Shown here piece by piece: positions 43,380 through 54,964 of a stretch of DNA of 64,000 nucleotides (position 1 is its first letter; the number at the start of each line of letters is the position of its first letter). Origin of the DNA: Gaertneriomyces semiglobifer (lineage: Eukaryota; Chytridiomycota; Chytridiomycetes; Spizellomycetales; Spizellomycetaceae). Both the position numbers and the translations under genes were made by a program. Under the pieces are notes generated by a model. That model saw only the letters and a list, made by a program, of their open reading frames with translations. It ran no database searches and had not been told where the DNA came from. The stretch is taken from NCBI GenBank assembly GCA_025558075.1, contig JAHLKF010000007.1, positions 620,001 to 684,000 on the forward strand, given 5' to 3'.

Positions 43380-43620
43380 CGACCTGCAACGGGCAGAGCG
43401 GACACTGGTAGCACTACATAATATGCAGCAATTATTTAATTTAATCATTGACCACCATCTTCCAGTCGCATTAAGCAGCATGGCAGCTCCTTCAGTGCCC
43501 GCTTTTAACGTATTATGGTGCGCGGAAAAATTGTGTCAAGATTAAAACGCTCGCGGACATGACCGGACACTTTCGTGAACTTTTCGGTTCTTATAGCTAG
43601 CGCATGTGACAGTAGAAGGA

Positions 43621-46600
43621 ATGGAACCTGATCCGAATGACATTGATCTCTGGGAGGCGGAATATGGGGACGACTTGGAGGCTATGGCCTCCATGGATGC
43701 GGAGGCCGGAAATAGCCAGTCTCGTATGTACTGCTTTCTTTACGGCTTTCCTTGGTAGCTCCTAAGTGCAGTCATGCAGGTTTCTTCCAAAGTAAACCAA
43801 TGCGACCGCAGGATCCTGACCGTGCATTATTCAATTCAAATGGTGTGATAGAAGGTGATTTACTCCGAGTTTGTTTTCAAGAGAGCCGTACATGACGGAA
43901 CCATTGATAGACGCAACGAGAAGACCACGAGCAAGCAATGTGACAAGCCCGTTCTCATCATCTCCGCCCGGTTTTAGCTCTCCGAGCTACCGCATGGATC
44001 AACCAATGCCTATTCCCAGTGACCTCGATATTATCCGCCGCAAACCCCCAGCAACTTCTGTTGGTAGCGTTACCATAAGTGATACGCAGTTCACCGCATT
44101 AAGCTTCGAAGATTCGCCTCCCTCTGGCGGCTTGGTGGGCGTTCTGGAAGATACTCAGCGGTCACCGCTACGAAGTCTGGGGTTAGGATGGGGGGATGAT
44201 TCTGACGCTGAGGATGAAACACATCCCTTAACCACTCGCGACGTTACCCTGCAAAGCCCGCATCGCACATTGCGTGATTCCCTGTTCAATTGGGAGACGG
44301 CTGATATGATAGATAACACACTTGCTAATCAAAGCACGGACTCGTTTCGCGCATTATCGCCATCGCGCGAGACAGCGACAAAGGACCGTGGTGGAATGAT
44401 TCAACAGGCGCTGCTGGAAGATGCGTTCGGCAAAACTGCTACCCTACATACGGGCTTTGACGATCGTGGCCATTCTGTTGTGGGGGACTCCAGAAAGCGT
44501 GGTCCCACACACGACTTGTCGCACGAGAGTCCCAAACGTCGCAACATGGGCACAGAGGGTCGACAGTCTACTTCTCGAGGAATTGGAGAAGCCTATGCTC
44601 CAAGTACCCTACTGTACTCGGATTCAGATGAAGACGATTCAGCTAATGTGACACCCGCATCGTCTAGCTACCGGGCTCTGGAGCAAGCGTCCGACCCGCC
44701 AAATGAAGAGACTCCTAGTACAGTTGACCCATTTGTTGAAAGAATGAGGAAACGAAAGGCACATCGCGATGGTTCAACCTTGCTACTTCGTAATTATTCG
44801 CTTGTGCCAACCGATACTGCCCGGTTTCGCATCGCCACTTCGACGGATGGCAAGCGGCTATATTTACCGAATCGGCGACGTAGTCCCCCGGATTCTACTG
44901 ACTATGCGTCGTTTGGAGACAGACCTCAGCTTTTGGACACATCTATTTATCGAATGATTGAGGAACTTGAACGGCAGCGGCAAAGGTCCGCTGAAGATGA
45001 AGCCGCCCGGGTTCGAGTGGAAGAGGCATACCGTTTGAATGGGATGACTGCTGGTTTGGATGACTTGGATGCAGTGGAAGAGGTGCAGCGCGCTGGGTCA
45101 AGCAAAGCACCACTGGGTCAGCTTTGGGTCGACAAATATGCGCCTAGACAATACATTGACCTGGTGGGAGACGAACATATCAATCGAGAGGTGCTTACAT
45201 GGGTTAAAGAATGGGACTGGTGTGTCTTCAAAAAGGAGCGGCGAGGCGCTCAAAGGTCACAAGCCAGATCACAAAAGTATGAAAAATTCGAAAGTGAGAA
45301 AGATCCGTTGCGACGACCAGATAAGAAGGTACTGCTCCTCACGGGCCCTCCAGGACTGGGCAAAACGACGCTTGCTCATGTCATTGCTCGACAAGCTGGG
45401 TACAACGTGGTGGAAATAAACGCGAGTGATGACCGTACGGGCGACGCCGTTCGGACAAAGCTTGTTGGAGCTTTGGAAACGCAATCTGTGTTGGGTTCCC
45501 GCAAACCGCACCTTGTGGTGATAGACGAAATTGATGGCGTCAGTGCCACTGGGCAGGGGGACAATAATTTCATAAAGCTGCTGATCAGTTTCATCACTGG
45601 AGAGCATGGTGTATCAAGCAAAAACACAGGAAAGCCATCTGGCGGAGCAAACAAGGCTGCTCCCAGGCGGAAGGCATTGCTAAGACCTGTAATTTGCATA
45701 TGCAATGATCCATATGCCCCGGTACTGCGTCCTCTTCGACCGTATTGCCAGATGTACACCTTCCGCACACCGCCGCTCAAGATTCTTGCGCGAAGACTGC
45801 ATGAGATTTGCGCGTGGGAGGGGTTGAAAACGGATATGCCGACACTTACCGCACTTTGCGAACTGACAGAAGGGGATATCCGGTCATGCCTCAACTCGCT
45901 TCAATTTCTCAGACAGAAGACGACACTCTTAACAATTGACATGGTCAGCAATTTGAACGTTGGACATAAAGACATGTCGAAAGGCTTGTTTAAGGTGTGG
46001 GAAGAAATATTTGTCACTTCGAATGCCAGAAAAAAAAAGGTGATGGAGAGCATGGACAGCAGTAGCTCTGATGGTAGGTGCAAGTAGGCCGCACCATAAC
46101 CTCATTGAGGCTTAGTGTTGATTGCAACGATTTAGCAACATCTGGACGATATCTGCAGAGCCTACACGCGCTGATTAGTGCCAGTGGCGAGTATGATCGT
46201 ATAATGCAAGGTATGTCATCCGTTACCTATTACATATTTCGCACGATGTAACGGGTTCGCGGGTAGGTTGCTTCGAGTCCTATCTTCATACGAAAATCTT
46301 CGACACCGTAGCTAGTGCCAAACTTAGGATAGGCGAGACGGCAGCAACGAAAATTGAGCAGATTTTGGACTGGTTGAGCTTTTACGACAAAGTGGACCAT
46401 TCTGTTCACTCCAAGCATGTCTACGAGCTCTCCGGCTACCTACCATATTCGCTGGCAAATTTCCACCGGTTCTTTGCCAGCGCAGTCAGGATTAGGTTCG
46501 AATTTCCACGCACGGAATATCTGGTGAGATACTTACACTGAAAGGCAAATGGTGAATGATATGCTGACCTCTCTATTTCAGAATTTCGTAGCTCATCAAG

Positions 46601-47687
46601 CACACCGCAACGTGCTAGGTTCACTGATCTCTGGATTACCCCCATTGACCAGACGACAATGGAACAGTCCGGCTAGCGCCGCGGTAGAGCTCGTGTCATT
46701 TCTCTTGCGAATACTCGGTGTCGAGATTCGGGCGGTTGGTGGAAATCTTCATGCGTCGGTGTTGGATGTCGCCATGCTCATACAACTCCCCATAGGTGAA
46801 CATTCAATTGATCAAACCTGCTGAGCGCGAAGCTCTTCAGAGGCTAGTGGCCGTCATGGTTTCCCTTGGGTTCAAGTTTCACCAGGAGAAACTTGAAGAT
46901 GGGCAATACACTCATCGGCTGGATCCGTGAGTGTCCCATCCGGCAGTGTTTGTGCTTGCAGTCACACTGATATTCCTAATCCGTAGACCCATCGACCGCT
47001 TTGTGCAATCGCTGTTGATGGACGTCCCGGGGGGTCCCGATCTGTGGCCATTATCTTCCAAAAGAGTGCTCGGGGCGTCATACGCTATTAAGCAAGTCGT
47101 TTCACAAGAGGTATCGCTCTGGCAATAGCTACCCGCAACTTGACGTATGGTAGTTAACACAGTATGGTAGATTGACAAAGAGGTGCTGCGTCGATCAGAA
47201 GCTACTCATGCTGAGCGCGAAAAGGCATCGGGTAAGGCCAGCTCCTTAGGCACTGTGAGCACCACGCAACGGTAGGTGACACACTTCAGTGCATGCCCTA
47301 GCTAAGCAACCATCTCACGATATGATGCAGCGCGGCGAAGCCAATGGTGATAAAAGAGTTAAATGTGAAGCAGGTAGACGAGGAAAAGGTACGTGACAGC
47401 CCTGGTTCAGAGAAAGGCAAGCTCGAAAATGTTGACAGCGAGCATATCTTTCCACAGCCCGCTCGCGACTTCTTTGGTCGCCTAATTGTAAATAATGCTG
47501 AAACAACTGTTTCACCTGCTGACGGAGGTTCGTCTCATGAAAATCGATTTCTGCTGCAGTTGAAACTTATCATCCTGTTGTTAAAGATGATACCCTAGCG
47601 CAAGCGAAGCCAACCGTGATATTCAAGTTTAACGAAGGGTTTTCCAACGCCGTGCGAAAGACCGTTTTTGTAAAAGACTTTCTGTGA
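43621..47687 (+). CDS. CTF18: Ctf18, alternative RFC clamp-loader large subunit
   Basis: Eleven exons: 43621..43723, 43780..~43791, ~43884..46073, 46136..46210, 46267..46523, 46582..46734, 46796..46926, 46987..47110, 47171..47271, 47331..47527 and 47599..47687, about 1,140 residues. An acidic/Ser-rich N-terminus leads to 'LWVDKYAPRQYIDLVGDE' and an AAA+ module with Walker A 'LLTGPPGLGKTTLAH', Walker B 'HLVVIDEIDGV' and the 'CLNSLQFL' sensor-2 region. The C-terminus ends 'VIFKFNEGFSNAVRKTVF', the conserved Ctf18 tail that binds Ctf8 and Dcc1. Ctf18-RFC loads PCNA for leading-strand synthesis and cohesion. The end of exon 2 is uncertain: a donor at 43792 or 43843 both keep frame. Confidence 0.92.
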
Positions 47688-48032
47688 CATTGACTAATTG
47701 CCGAGGAAAATGGCAACCTACCTCGCCATACTCCTGATGACTCCATTAAAAGCCGTATAACCATGCAGTTGCATTTTGCTTTTGCCCATGGGCAACTCTC
47801 TGGTCCTCCTTTGACGGTACGCCCTCCCAGAATGCCCGCTCCTCCCTTGACGTGCCCGGCTCCTCCCTTGTCGGCACCCGCTCTTCCTCCCTTGTCGAGA
47901 GCTGCGCGCCCTTTTTTTTTTGACGTGACTTGCTCTTCCTCCTTTAACGACGTTCCTGGGTTCTCGTTATTCAAAGCTACATGTGCAGGGTCTTTAGACA
48001 CGGACAGAGAAAGAGAGTACAATACTGAATAC

Positions 48033-48601
48033 CTTTGAGACGCTTCGAACTCCTTAAGCTGGAGCTTGCCTTCCTTTCGCCATGCCCTCGTGGAGGAGCT
48101 CCAAACCCATCACAACTTTATGAGAATCATGAATTATCTACGTTTTGCAATTAATTCGTTGTCCTCCTTTCAGCGGTACCACTCATTTGCGACTCACAAA
48201 TTGTGCCTCCTGTTGCTTGCTCGCCCAAAATTTAATCCATTCAACATCACAATTATACTGATGTTGCTGGGCCAAATTGCACGCATGATGCATCCGCGCG
48301 GCGGCTTTTCGCTTTTTTTGCGAGCATTGCTGATCGTCCCTCAGGTTCTTGTAATCTTCCGATAAGTCTTTCAAAGCTTGTTGAATGACATCCTTCGCTA
48401 CAGCTTCGGTTGGTAATTTAAACCGATTTTGGAAGAGCACGGGATGGAGGCTGACAGATCGCGAAAGGCGTTTTTTACGAAACTCTTGATAGTCCTGCCC
48501 AAAAAGAGAAAGGGCAGGGGGTGAATTAATATTGATGGTAATAGAAGGCAAACATCAAGGACAGGGTTGGGAGCGGCGACACGGGTGTCGAAGAGTGGCA
48601 T
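48033..48601 (-). CDS. Unrecognised multi-exon gene, 5' part
   Basis: Three exons join in phase: 48554..48601 ('MPLFDTRVAAPNPVLD'), 48198..48494 (99 codons without a stop, rich in Lys, Gln and Glu, e.g. 'VIQQALKDLSEDYKNLRDD') and 48033..48073 ('EGKLQLKEFEASQ'). The first donor is GTTTGC. Downstream the minus strand runs into a repetitive Glu/Arg/Gly-rich segment (about 47780-47980) that is open in all three frames and contains an A10 homopolymer, so I could not fix the C-terminus. I recognise no family; the composition suggests a helical or disordered protein. Its start codon lies inside the duplicated unit at 48575-48771. Confidence 0.4.
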
Positions 48602-48680
48602 GGGTATACCACAGGTTCAAGCAATCCGACGTCGTCTTACCAAATGCCCCATAGAGGAGGCAAGTGGCCGTTCCCCGAGC

Positions 48681-48719
<39 letters not shown>

Positions 48720-48985
48720 ACCAGTGCATCCATCATGTGCAGGAATTACGAGGGCTCAAAACTCGCTAGCGTGTAGTGGCTAGTGCCTATCCAATGCCTT
48801 TTCAAGAGTGTAGGAAGGGCGACACGGGTGCTGAAGAGTGGCATGCACATACCACAGGTTCAAAGCAATCCGACGTCGTTTTACCAAATGCCCCCATAGA
48901 GGGAGGCAAGTGGCCGTTCCCCGAGCAGTCCCCCTCCACCAGTGCATCATGTGCAGGAATTACGAAGGCTCAAAACTCGCCAGCG
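48575..48985. repeat. Diverged tandem duplication (two units)
   Basis: Unit 1 (48575-48771) and unit 2 (48818-48985) align along their length with scattered indels. Unit 1 carries a 36-nt poly-C where unit 2 has five C. Both units contain an ATG on the minus strand beginning Met-Pro-Leu-Phe. Confidence 0.9.
48684..48719 (+). repeat. Poly-C tract of 36 nt
   Basis: An uninterrupted run of 36 C residues (poly-G on the minus strand) inside unit 1 of the tandem duplication. Confidence 0.95.
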
Positions 48986-49242
48986 GTGAGTTGCTGGTGC
49001 TCTTGAAACTGGCTTACGATGACTATTCACCTCACCTTTTTGGTGTTCTTCTGTGCAGTGGTTCACACGGAAGGACAACTGTCTCAAGATTCAGACGCGT
49101 TCCCAACACAGGCCCAAAATTATAAGATCGCTTCGGTTTTACATTACCTCTATGTAGCGTTGTAATCCACCAGCTCATATCGCAGTGGCGGGTCAGCGTC
49201 TGGTCCAGTATCCCAAAGTTGCTAAAGTTGAAGGGGAATGCA

Positions 49243-49854
49243 ATGGCCGGCGAAGCGTCTGGTCATGGGGAGCTGGGTATGAAAAAGGTTCGCTGCAGGA
49301 GCTACCGTCTCCATCAGTAGCAGATCGGTTTTCATAGCCAGCTCATCTACCTTTATTCTGTCCGACGTAGCGTTTGGAAGCAGCAGTTCATTACACAGTT
49401 GCCAAGATTTGTGAAGAAGAAGGTGAGGAGAACTGGTTCAAGCCCGAAAACGATGTGGGAGACTAGAAGTTTCGTTGCTTGGCAGGGGCGACAGATGACG
49501 TGAAGGCGTCGCCGCACTTCTTACATGCTCTGTCTCTTATAGTAATGTCACATGCTGGTAAGGTCCCTCGCTCTAGGCGCATCGCTCGCATGGAGCCTCT
49601 GCTGATGAGGTTCATGGTGATAGAGACAATGGCGACAGATATGGAAGCCTTTGCAAAGTGAGTTGGGAATGCAATGCGGAGCAAATGACCGCTATGCCTA
49701 ACTGATGCCGATCATATCTAGACACGCAAAGCGATCCACAATCTCGGTGGATGACGTGAAATTATGTGCCAGACGAAACGAAAGCCTGTCAAGTACGCTG
49801 CACGAATTTGCAGAACAAAGAGGCTTGGGTAAGAAGCGAGGGACTGCAAAGTAG
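49243..49854 (+). CDS. MHF1: CENP-S / MHF1 histone-fold protein
   Basis: Five exons, 49243..49287, 49371..49422, 49486..49557, 49624..49657 and 49722..49854, encode 111 residues with consistent phases. The product matches CENP-S: 'RLEAAVHYTVAKICEE' (first helix), 'ASPHFLHALSLIVMSHAETM' and 'DMEAFAKHAKRSTISVDDVK' followed by 'LCARRNESL', the histone-fold core. CENP-S pairs with CENP-X in kinetochores and in the FANCM/Mph1-MHF complex that remodels stalled forks. The longest exon is 133 nt, so no ordinary ORF reveals it. The first donor is GTTCGC. A weaker part is the 15-codon first exon. Confidence 0.88.
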
Positions 49855-49968
49855 ATGGACTTGGAGCGGCGAAAACTTCATATAGATCTGATATTCAAGC
49901 ACAATGACACCGTTTTTGAGGGCATGAAGGCTCATGTCGAGAATCGTCAGTGCGGAGCAGAATGACGC

Positions 49969-50481
49969 TCAGAGTAGATCCTTGTTGCCCGGAATACCTG
50001 GAAATCACGTAGTTAGTATCAAGACTCATGTCATTACCGAGACAGCAGTCAACCTACCATCCTCAATCACCACACCCGCAATCCCTGCATCACTTCCATC
50101 CGGCCTCAAAAATTTGTTATCCACCCTATCCTCCGGTGAACCCTTCGACAACGCATCATCCATCCCCATTGGCACAGTCGTGCGCTTCAAGTGCAAACTC
50201 TCATCTGTCCTTGCACCTTGGGTTTGCGAGCTGCGTGAAACCGTTACTTCCTCCACTTCTTTCATATGTTGCTGCACTTCCTGTAAAGATTCAGACCGGC
50301 CGGTGATGGGATCCCATTCCTTCACGTATTTAAGATTGAATTTATGCTTTGGAACTGGGTTTTCGCTCTGAAGCGGCGTGTCAGGGTAGCTGGTGTAGAT
50401 AGATCGGCTGATCACCGGTGGAAGCTTACGCGAGAGCGTGCGTGAAGATGCGTATGGTTGCAGGCGAACAATTCGGAGCAT
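49969..50481 (-). CDS. Small mitochondrial protein, uncharacterised
   Basis: Exons complement of 49969..49997 and 50058..50481, 150 residues. The N-terminus is Arg/Ser-rich and lacks acids for about 30 residues ('MLRIVRLQPYASSRTLSRKL'), a clear mitochondrial presequence. The mature part is hydrophilic with a motif 'KHKFNLKYVKEWDPITGR'. The C-terminal exon adds only 'IPGNKDLL'. I do not recognise the family. It converges with MHF1, 114 bp between stops. Matrix location is inferred. Confidence 0.6.
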
Positions 50482-50979
50482 GGTTGACTTCTTATGCTGT
50501 TGTGTTCTGGTCTGGTTTGGTTAAAAGAAAGCAATGCCTCTCTCAATAGTAACTGTGGAGAACACCGCATCGCTTTTATATGCTGTGCAAATGCTGGTCA
50601 CAGACGTTTCTTCAACGCTAATCAGCCGGAGCAGTTACCCGCCCACAGCCCTGATGGTTGTAAATGGGCACCTGTTCAAGATTTCATGAATCATCAACGA
50701 GGCTTTGAATCTGGATGGAACTGGTTTTGGGGGAAAACGCGCCGTGATGTAGGGATGCCCCAGCAATCACCCTAACATTGAGTATACTTGTGTATTCCGC
50801 CGCAGTATGGAATTCCCAACTTGTCAATCCTGATGACAGCTCTCGGCGGCTTTCTCTGGATGCAACGCAGAGGTCACTCACGCGTTCACGCAAACGTATT
50901 ACGTAATATATATATACTCGATTATTATGCACAAACTCTTACGGTCAGAGAAATATCCAAAAAAAACTTCAATCCGTCG
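50482..50979. other. Intergenic region
   Basis: 498 bp between the start of the small mitochondrial gene and the 3' end of IRE1. Nothing recognised. Confidence 0.45.
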
Positions 50980-53900
50980 TCAACGTCCATACCCATGCAT
51001 GCCATCAATGGCAAAGAATTCCTTTAGCGCCCGCACTTCACTTTTGCCGTCTACCATTTCCTTCACGACACTCCAAACCCACACGACCAACCCAGGCACG
51101 CGTTGCTCAAAATATTCTACAACCCCTTCCCCGATGGTTTTGCGAACTCCGGGATCCAAATCTCGCCAATGATGAACGACATTTCTAATCGCTCTCAGTA
51201 GATGCATTATCGACGTCGGATCATACTTACGATATTTGTTCAGCGCTTGAAGAAGATCTGGGTGGACTTTGGCGGTCCAATTGGAGGCAAAGAGTTTGTG
51301 TGCTCCACGTTCCAATGATTTGACGAACGCATGAGTACACGTGTTGGTGATGGGGTCTTTAGGAAGTGATTCACAAAGATCCGACACCGAAGAAAGGAAT
51401 TGGGCGGTTTTGCTGTTAGACCAAAAGAATGGGTGGGAAAGGCACTCGACTGATGTAGGACGTTTGTGGTATTGGTGATGGATGCTGCGCTTGATGAGGT
51501 CCTTAGCATTCGATGTGAGATGAGGGCTAGTGTCAGTCAGTCGGTAGGTATTTCTGAGAATGTTATGCTCTCGGGTGTAAGTCGGGTTGAAGGGATGTGA
51601 GCCGGATGTGAGTGCATAATAGCACACCAGACCAGTTGAGAAGATGTCTAATGCTGGTGTGAGATGGATGGTAGACGGGTCGGGCGCGGCAGATGACGTG
51701 GGAGTAAAGGACGCGGTATTCTCATCTTGAGCATCCGTGTTGTTCACAAGTGTTTGGAAGTGATGATGGGCGCGTATGCATTCAGGGGCGCGCCAGCCTG
51801 AGGTTCCTCCTGCAGTTAAATGCGTGTTGTGAAACGAAGACTGATCATCTGCGAGCCGCTTTCCGAGACCAAAGTCCGATATCAATATTCGTGGCTGTTT
51901 CTGCTTTGCGGACCTGGGTGCCGCAATCAGGATGTTCTGGTACGGAAAGGGAGCGTTAGCGTTGCCAGGTGGTGGCAGCAAGTAGCCATGCTGATGTACC
52001 TGAGGTTTAATATCCCGATGAACAATTTTCAAACCATGCAAATGCGCAACTCCATTCATAACCTGCCAGCACACATTTTTCCAATCTACGCCGCGTCGAA
52101 CCCCCTCCCATTTTTCCACGTCTTCCAGATCCCTCGCTTCTCTTCTCTCAACCAAATCCGCCAATGTTCCCATACACAATTCCAACGCAATATACATGAA
52201 CCCTTTATGACATTCTTGGTAAAAATATCGCACAACATTGGGATGATCGTCACTTTCTTGCAAAATTCGCACTTCATGTGAAGCAAGAGTGTGGAAATCA
52301 AGAAGAAGGCGCTTGATGGCAACACGCCGCGACTGAAAAGTACCAAGGTAAACGACAGTTCCATGCGAGCCATAACCGAGAATGGTGGACGTCAGGGTGA
52401 GATGGCGTAGAGGCGTGGACGATGATGCGTCAGCTGAGGTATCCACTTCAGTGTCTGGATTAGATAGAGCGGGCTCAAGAGTGGGGCCTGAGGATGTAGA
52501 TCCAGATGTGGTTTCTGCTGCGCTTGTGCTGCTTGTTGCCGTACTTGCCGAGGTTGAAGTTTGTTTCGTAGACTTAGGCTTCCGACGCTTCTTCGCTTTC
52601 GATGGGCTTTGCTGCGAAGACGGTGCATTGTCGTTGTTTGACGCCCGCAACGCTGAATCAACCACACTCAAATGATCATTTTCGTATTGGCTTGTAAAAC
52701 CATCGGTAAGAATAGTGGCTGCCAAGAGTCGGCCAGATGAGTCTTCGCCGCTGGCGGGAGTATCATGATTGAGTGCTTCGGTATTGACGGCACCCGGTTC
52801 ATTGATCTGCATGGCATCTGCATCCTCACTCACACCGCGGGTGCCACTCGAAGTTTGGGTCAAGCTTCCCGTATCAGATATTTGATTCAGGACTTTCCAT
52901 TGTTCTTGGCCATTTTTCCAAACCTTATATGCCCATAAGCTAAGCAATGACAGAACGCCAAAAAGGCCTAAAAGTATAACTGAACCGGCGGGTTCGGTGG
53001 CGCTCCGCTCAACCGGCGTCTCATTCTCCAAAACGGGATGGCTTCCGACCAAGCAGTCTGCAAGTGCTCTGCCGTCGCTAGAGGAGCACAATTTTGCACT
53101 GCCTTCTAGAGTATCGGAAGCAGGAAGTGTTGGCCCTGCGATCAAAGCCGGAGACGTGCCACCGACCTCTGGGAAATTCTTTGCCGAAAGGATGTAGAAC
53201 GTTCCGTTGATATGCCCAATGTACGCTTCCGTGTTTCGAAGCGCTTTAATGGATGGAGATACGGGCAATGATGGACTCGTCTTTGTAAGGGAGAACGTGG
53301 GCGCATCTTCATTTGACGACGCAGAGTGGCGGATTTGAAATGCGCCCACCGCCGGTGTGTCAAAGCGCATTTTGATGGTTGACATGTCGTGCGCAATGCC
53401 ACCGTTCTGTGCGGACGAATCGGATAAGGTCACAGCTCCGTCCGGGGAAGGTGTAAACTGAATGCTTGGTCTCAGCGGGCTAATAACGCGCTGAGAGCCC
53501 ACACCTTCCGTGGCAAATCTGCCGGCCTGCATGATGACTTCATCGTTCAACGATGTTGCAGGCATTGAAGGGACCGAATATTCACCGTAGGTGATATTCC
53601 AACGCAACTGCGACGACTTGCGATCATACATGTTGAGAATGTATTGCGTACGTCCAATATAAATGATATTGGGATTAGCCGCCATGTCGGCTTCCGCGAG
53701 GATGGAGGAAGCATCGGAGGAATGATCGCCTTCGCCTCCATATGATCGGATGACATCTCCGGTTAAGGCGTCAAGGGCAGACAGTCGGTTGACTTTCTTG
53801 CCGGTGAACACGTAGTCGTCAAATATAAAGGCATGATTATCATCCACAATCTTCTTAATCGGGAGCGGAAGCTTCCGGATGGGTTTCCCCGGTTCATAAT

Positions 53901-54396
53901 AGTAAAGGTCTCCATTGCCAGTGGGCTCAGGAATGTATATACCTTGGCTGAAAGGATTGTAGGTTGGTTGCGGGGGTATAGTACTCTCCTCCTCGTCGTC
54001 ATCATCATTCAGAGCACCTTCGTCTGTGTCGCGCTTCCGCGCGAGAATCGCAGAGCTAAAGGAAGCGGGCTCAATGTCGGTCACTCGTACAAGAGGACCC
54101 CAAGAATCATCTTGCGTTGACCAGAGAACCTCTCCGGTTGCTTTGTCTACGCCGTGAAGAGAGCCGTCGAGTGTAGTGACAACGACGAGATCCGCTGGTG
54201 TGATGAGGTCTGCTTTTTGTCCATTATGCGTACGTCCGTGAGGTACAAGGTCTTTCCCCTGCTCGAAGTATCTCGGTTCTGCCTGCGCGTGATGAAGGTG
54301 CTCTGGCGAAAAAGAAGCCAGAAGTAGCAGCGAGAGGAGCAAGAGGAAGATAGTGGTAGCAGTGCTGGCAGCCAAGGAGCCTATCAATGGTACCAT
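50980..54396 (-). CDS. IRE1: IRE1, ER stress sensor kinase/endoribonuclease
   Basis: Read through, the frame gives 1,138 residues, but a 63-nt intron (51937..51999) is in phase and stop-free; removing it joins 'IVHRDIKPQ' directly to 'NILI', giving 1,117 residues from exons 50980..51936 and 52000..54396. Order: a signal anchor, a luminal PQQ-like sensor ('VVTTLDGSLHGVDKATGEVLW'), a transmembrane helix near residues 470-493, a Ser/Thr-rich linker, a kinase from about 668 ('ILGYGSHGTVVYLG', 'VAIKRLL', 'ISDFGLGKRL', 'GTSGWRAPE') and the KEN RNase ('DLLQALNKYRKYD...MHLLRAIRN'). IRE1 splices HAC1/XBP1-type mRNA in the unfolded protein response. Confidence 0.95.
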   Translation of the reverse strand: MVPLIGSLAASTATTIFLLLLSLLLLASFSPEHLHHAQAEPRYFEQGKDLVPHGRTHNGQKADLITPADLVVVTTLDGSLHGVDKATGEVLWSTQDDSWGPLVRVTDIEPASFSSAILARKRDTDEGALNDDDDEEESTIPPQPTYNPFSQGIYIPEPTGNGDLYYYEPGKPIRKLPLPIKKIVDDNHAFIFDDYVFTGKKVNRLSALDALTGDVIRSYGGEGDHSSDASSILAEADMAANPNIIYIGRTQYILNMYDRKSSQLRWNITYGEYSVPSMPATSLNDEVIMQAGRFATEGVGSQRVISPLRPSIQFTPSPDGAVTLSDSSAQNGGIAHDMSTIKMRFDTPAVGAFQIRHSASSNEDAPTFSLTKTSPSLPVSPSIKALRNTEAYIGHINGTFYILSAKNFPEVGGTSPALIAGPTLPASDTLEGSAKLCSSSDGRALADCLVGSHPVLENETPVERSATEPAGSVILLGLFGVLSLLSLWAYKVWKNGQEQWKVLNQISDTGSLTQTSSGTRGVSEDADAMQINEPGAVNTEALNHDTPASGEDSSGRLLAATILTDGFTSQYENDHLSVVDSALRASNNDNAPSSQQSPSKAKKRRKPKSTKQTSTSASTATSSTSAAETTSGSTSSGPTLEPALSNPDTEVDTSADASSSTPLRHLTLTSTILGYGSHGTVVYLGTFQSRRVAIKRLLLDFHTLASHEVRILQESDDHPNVVRYFYQECHKGFMYIALELCMGTLADLVERREARDLEDVEKWEGVRRGVDWKNVCWQVMNGVAHLHGLKIVHRDIKPQVHQHGYLLPPPGNANAPFPYQNILIAAPRSAKQKQPRILISDFGLGKRLADDQSSFHNTHLTAGGTSGWRAPECIRAHHHFQTLVNNTDAQDENTASFTPTSSAAPDPSTIHLTPALDIFSTGLVCYYALTSGSHPFNPTYTREHNILRNTYRLTDTSPHLTSNAKDLIKRSIHHQYHKRPTSVECLSHPFFWSNSKTAQFLSSVSDLCESLPKDPITNTCTHAFVKSLERGAHKLFASNWTAKVHPDLLQALNKYRKYDPTSIMHLLRAIRNVVHHWRDLDPGVRKTIGEGVVEYFEQRVPGLVVWVWSVVKEMVDGKSEVRALKEFFAIDGMHGYGR

Positions 54397-54964
54397 GACC
54401 GTTCCAAATCACGCCTCTTCATGCCCAACAAGTGAGTTGACTCCAAAAGGAAGCTGTAAGAGTATGATACCAAATACGACAGGTACTACTGTGCATATGA
54501 GGGAACCACAACGTAGGTGCGGGTGTTAGGTGGAAACGAACAAGTATTTGAATATTTTATGGAGCGTCCGTAAATAGAAGAGGGAAAATCCCTCGCAGCC
54601 TTTGTGGCGTCGCGCGCAAGTCCAGCCTGTGCCACAAACCTTTATAACGTAATCTCGCTTAGCTCAGCAGTATTACGTGATCATACCAGGAAGGACAGGA
54701 CTCTGCAGATGATGGGCTCTTGCAGCCGTTCGAATACTTGTCCGAGAGACGTCTCAGGAGGGGAGGATTGGGGTGCATGGTGTTGGGTAACTATATCAGA
54801 GGAGACCGAGCAATCACTTCTATTATCGTGCATGCACATACGTACCGCATGAATTCCTCTTCTCCGCAAGCACTTTTCATTACCTTCAAAGAAGGCATCG
54901 ACTTATAATTGGTCGAGAGGGCTTAGCGTATGATCCAGTGGATCCAAAAGCTTCCTCTACGATT
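54397..54964. other. Intergenic region upstream of IRE1
   Basis: 568 bp upstream of IRE1. Only short antisense-overlapping frames. Presumed IRE1 promoter; nothing else recognised. Confidence 0.4.
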
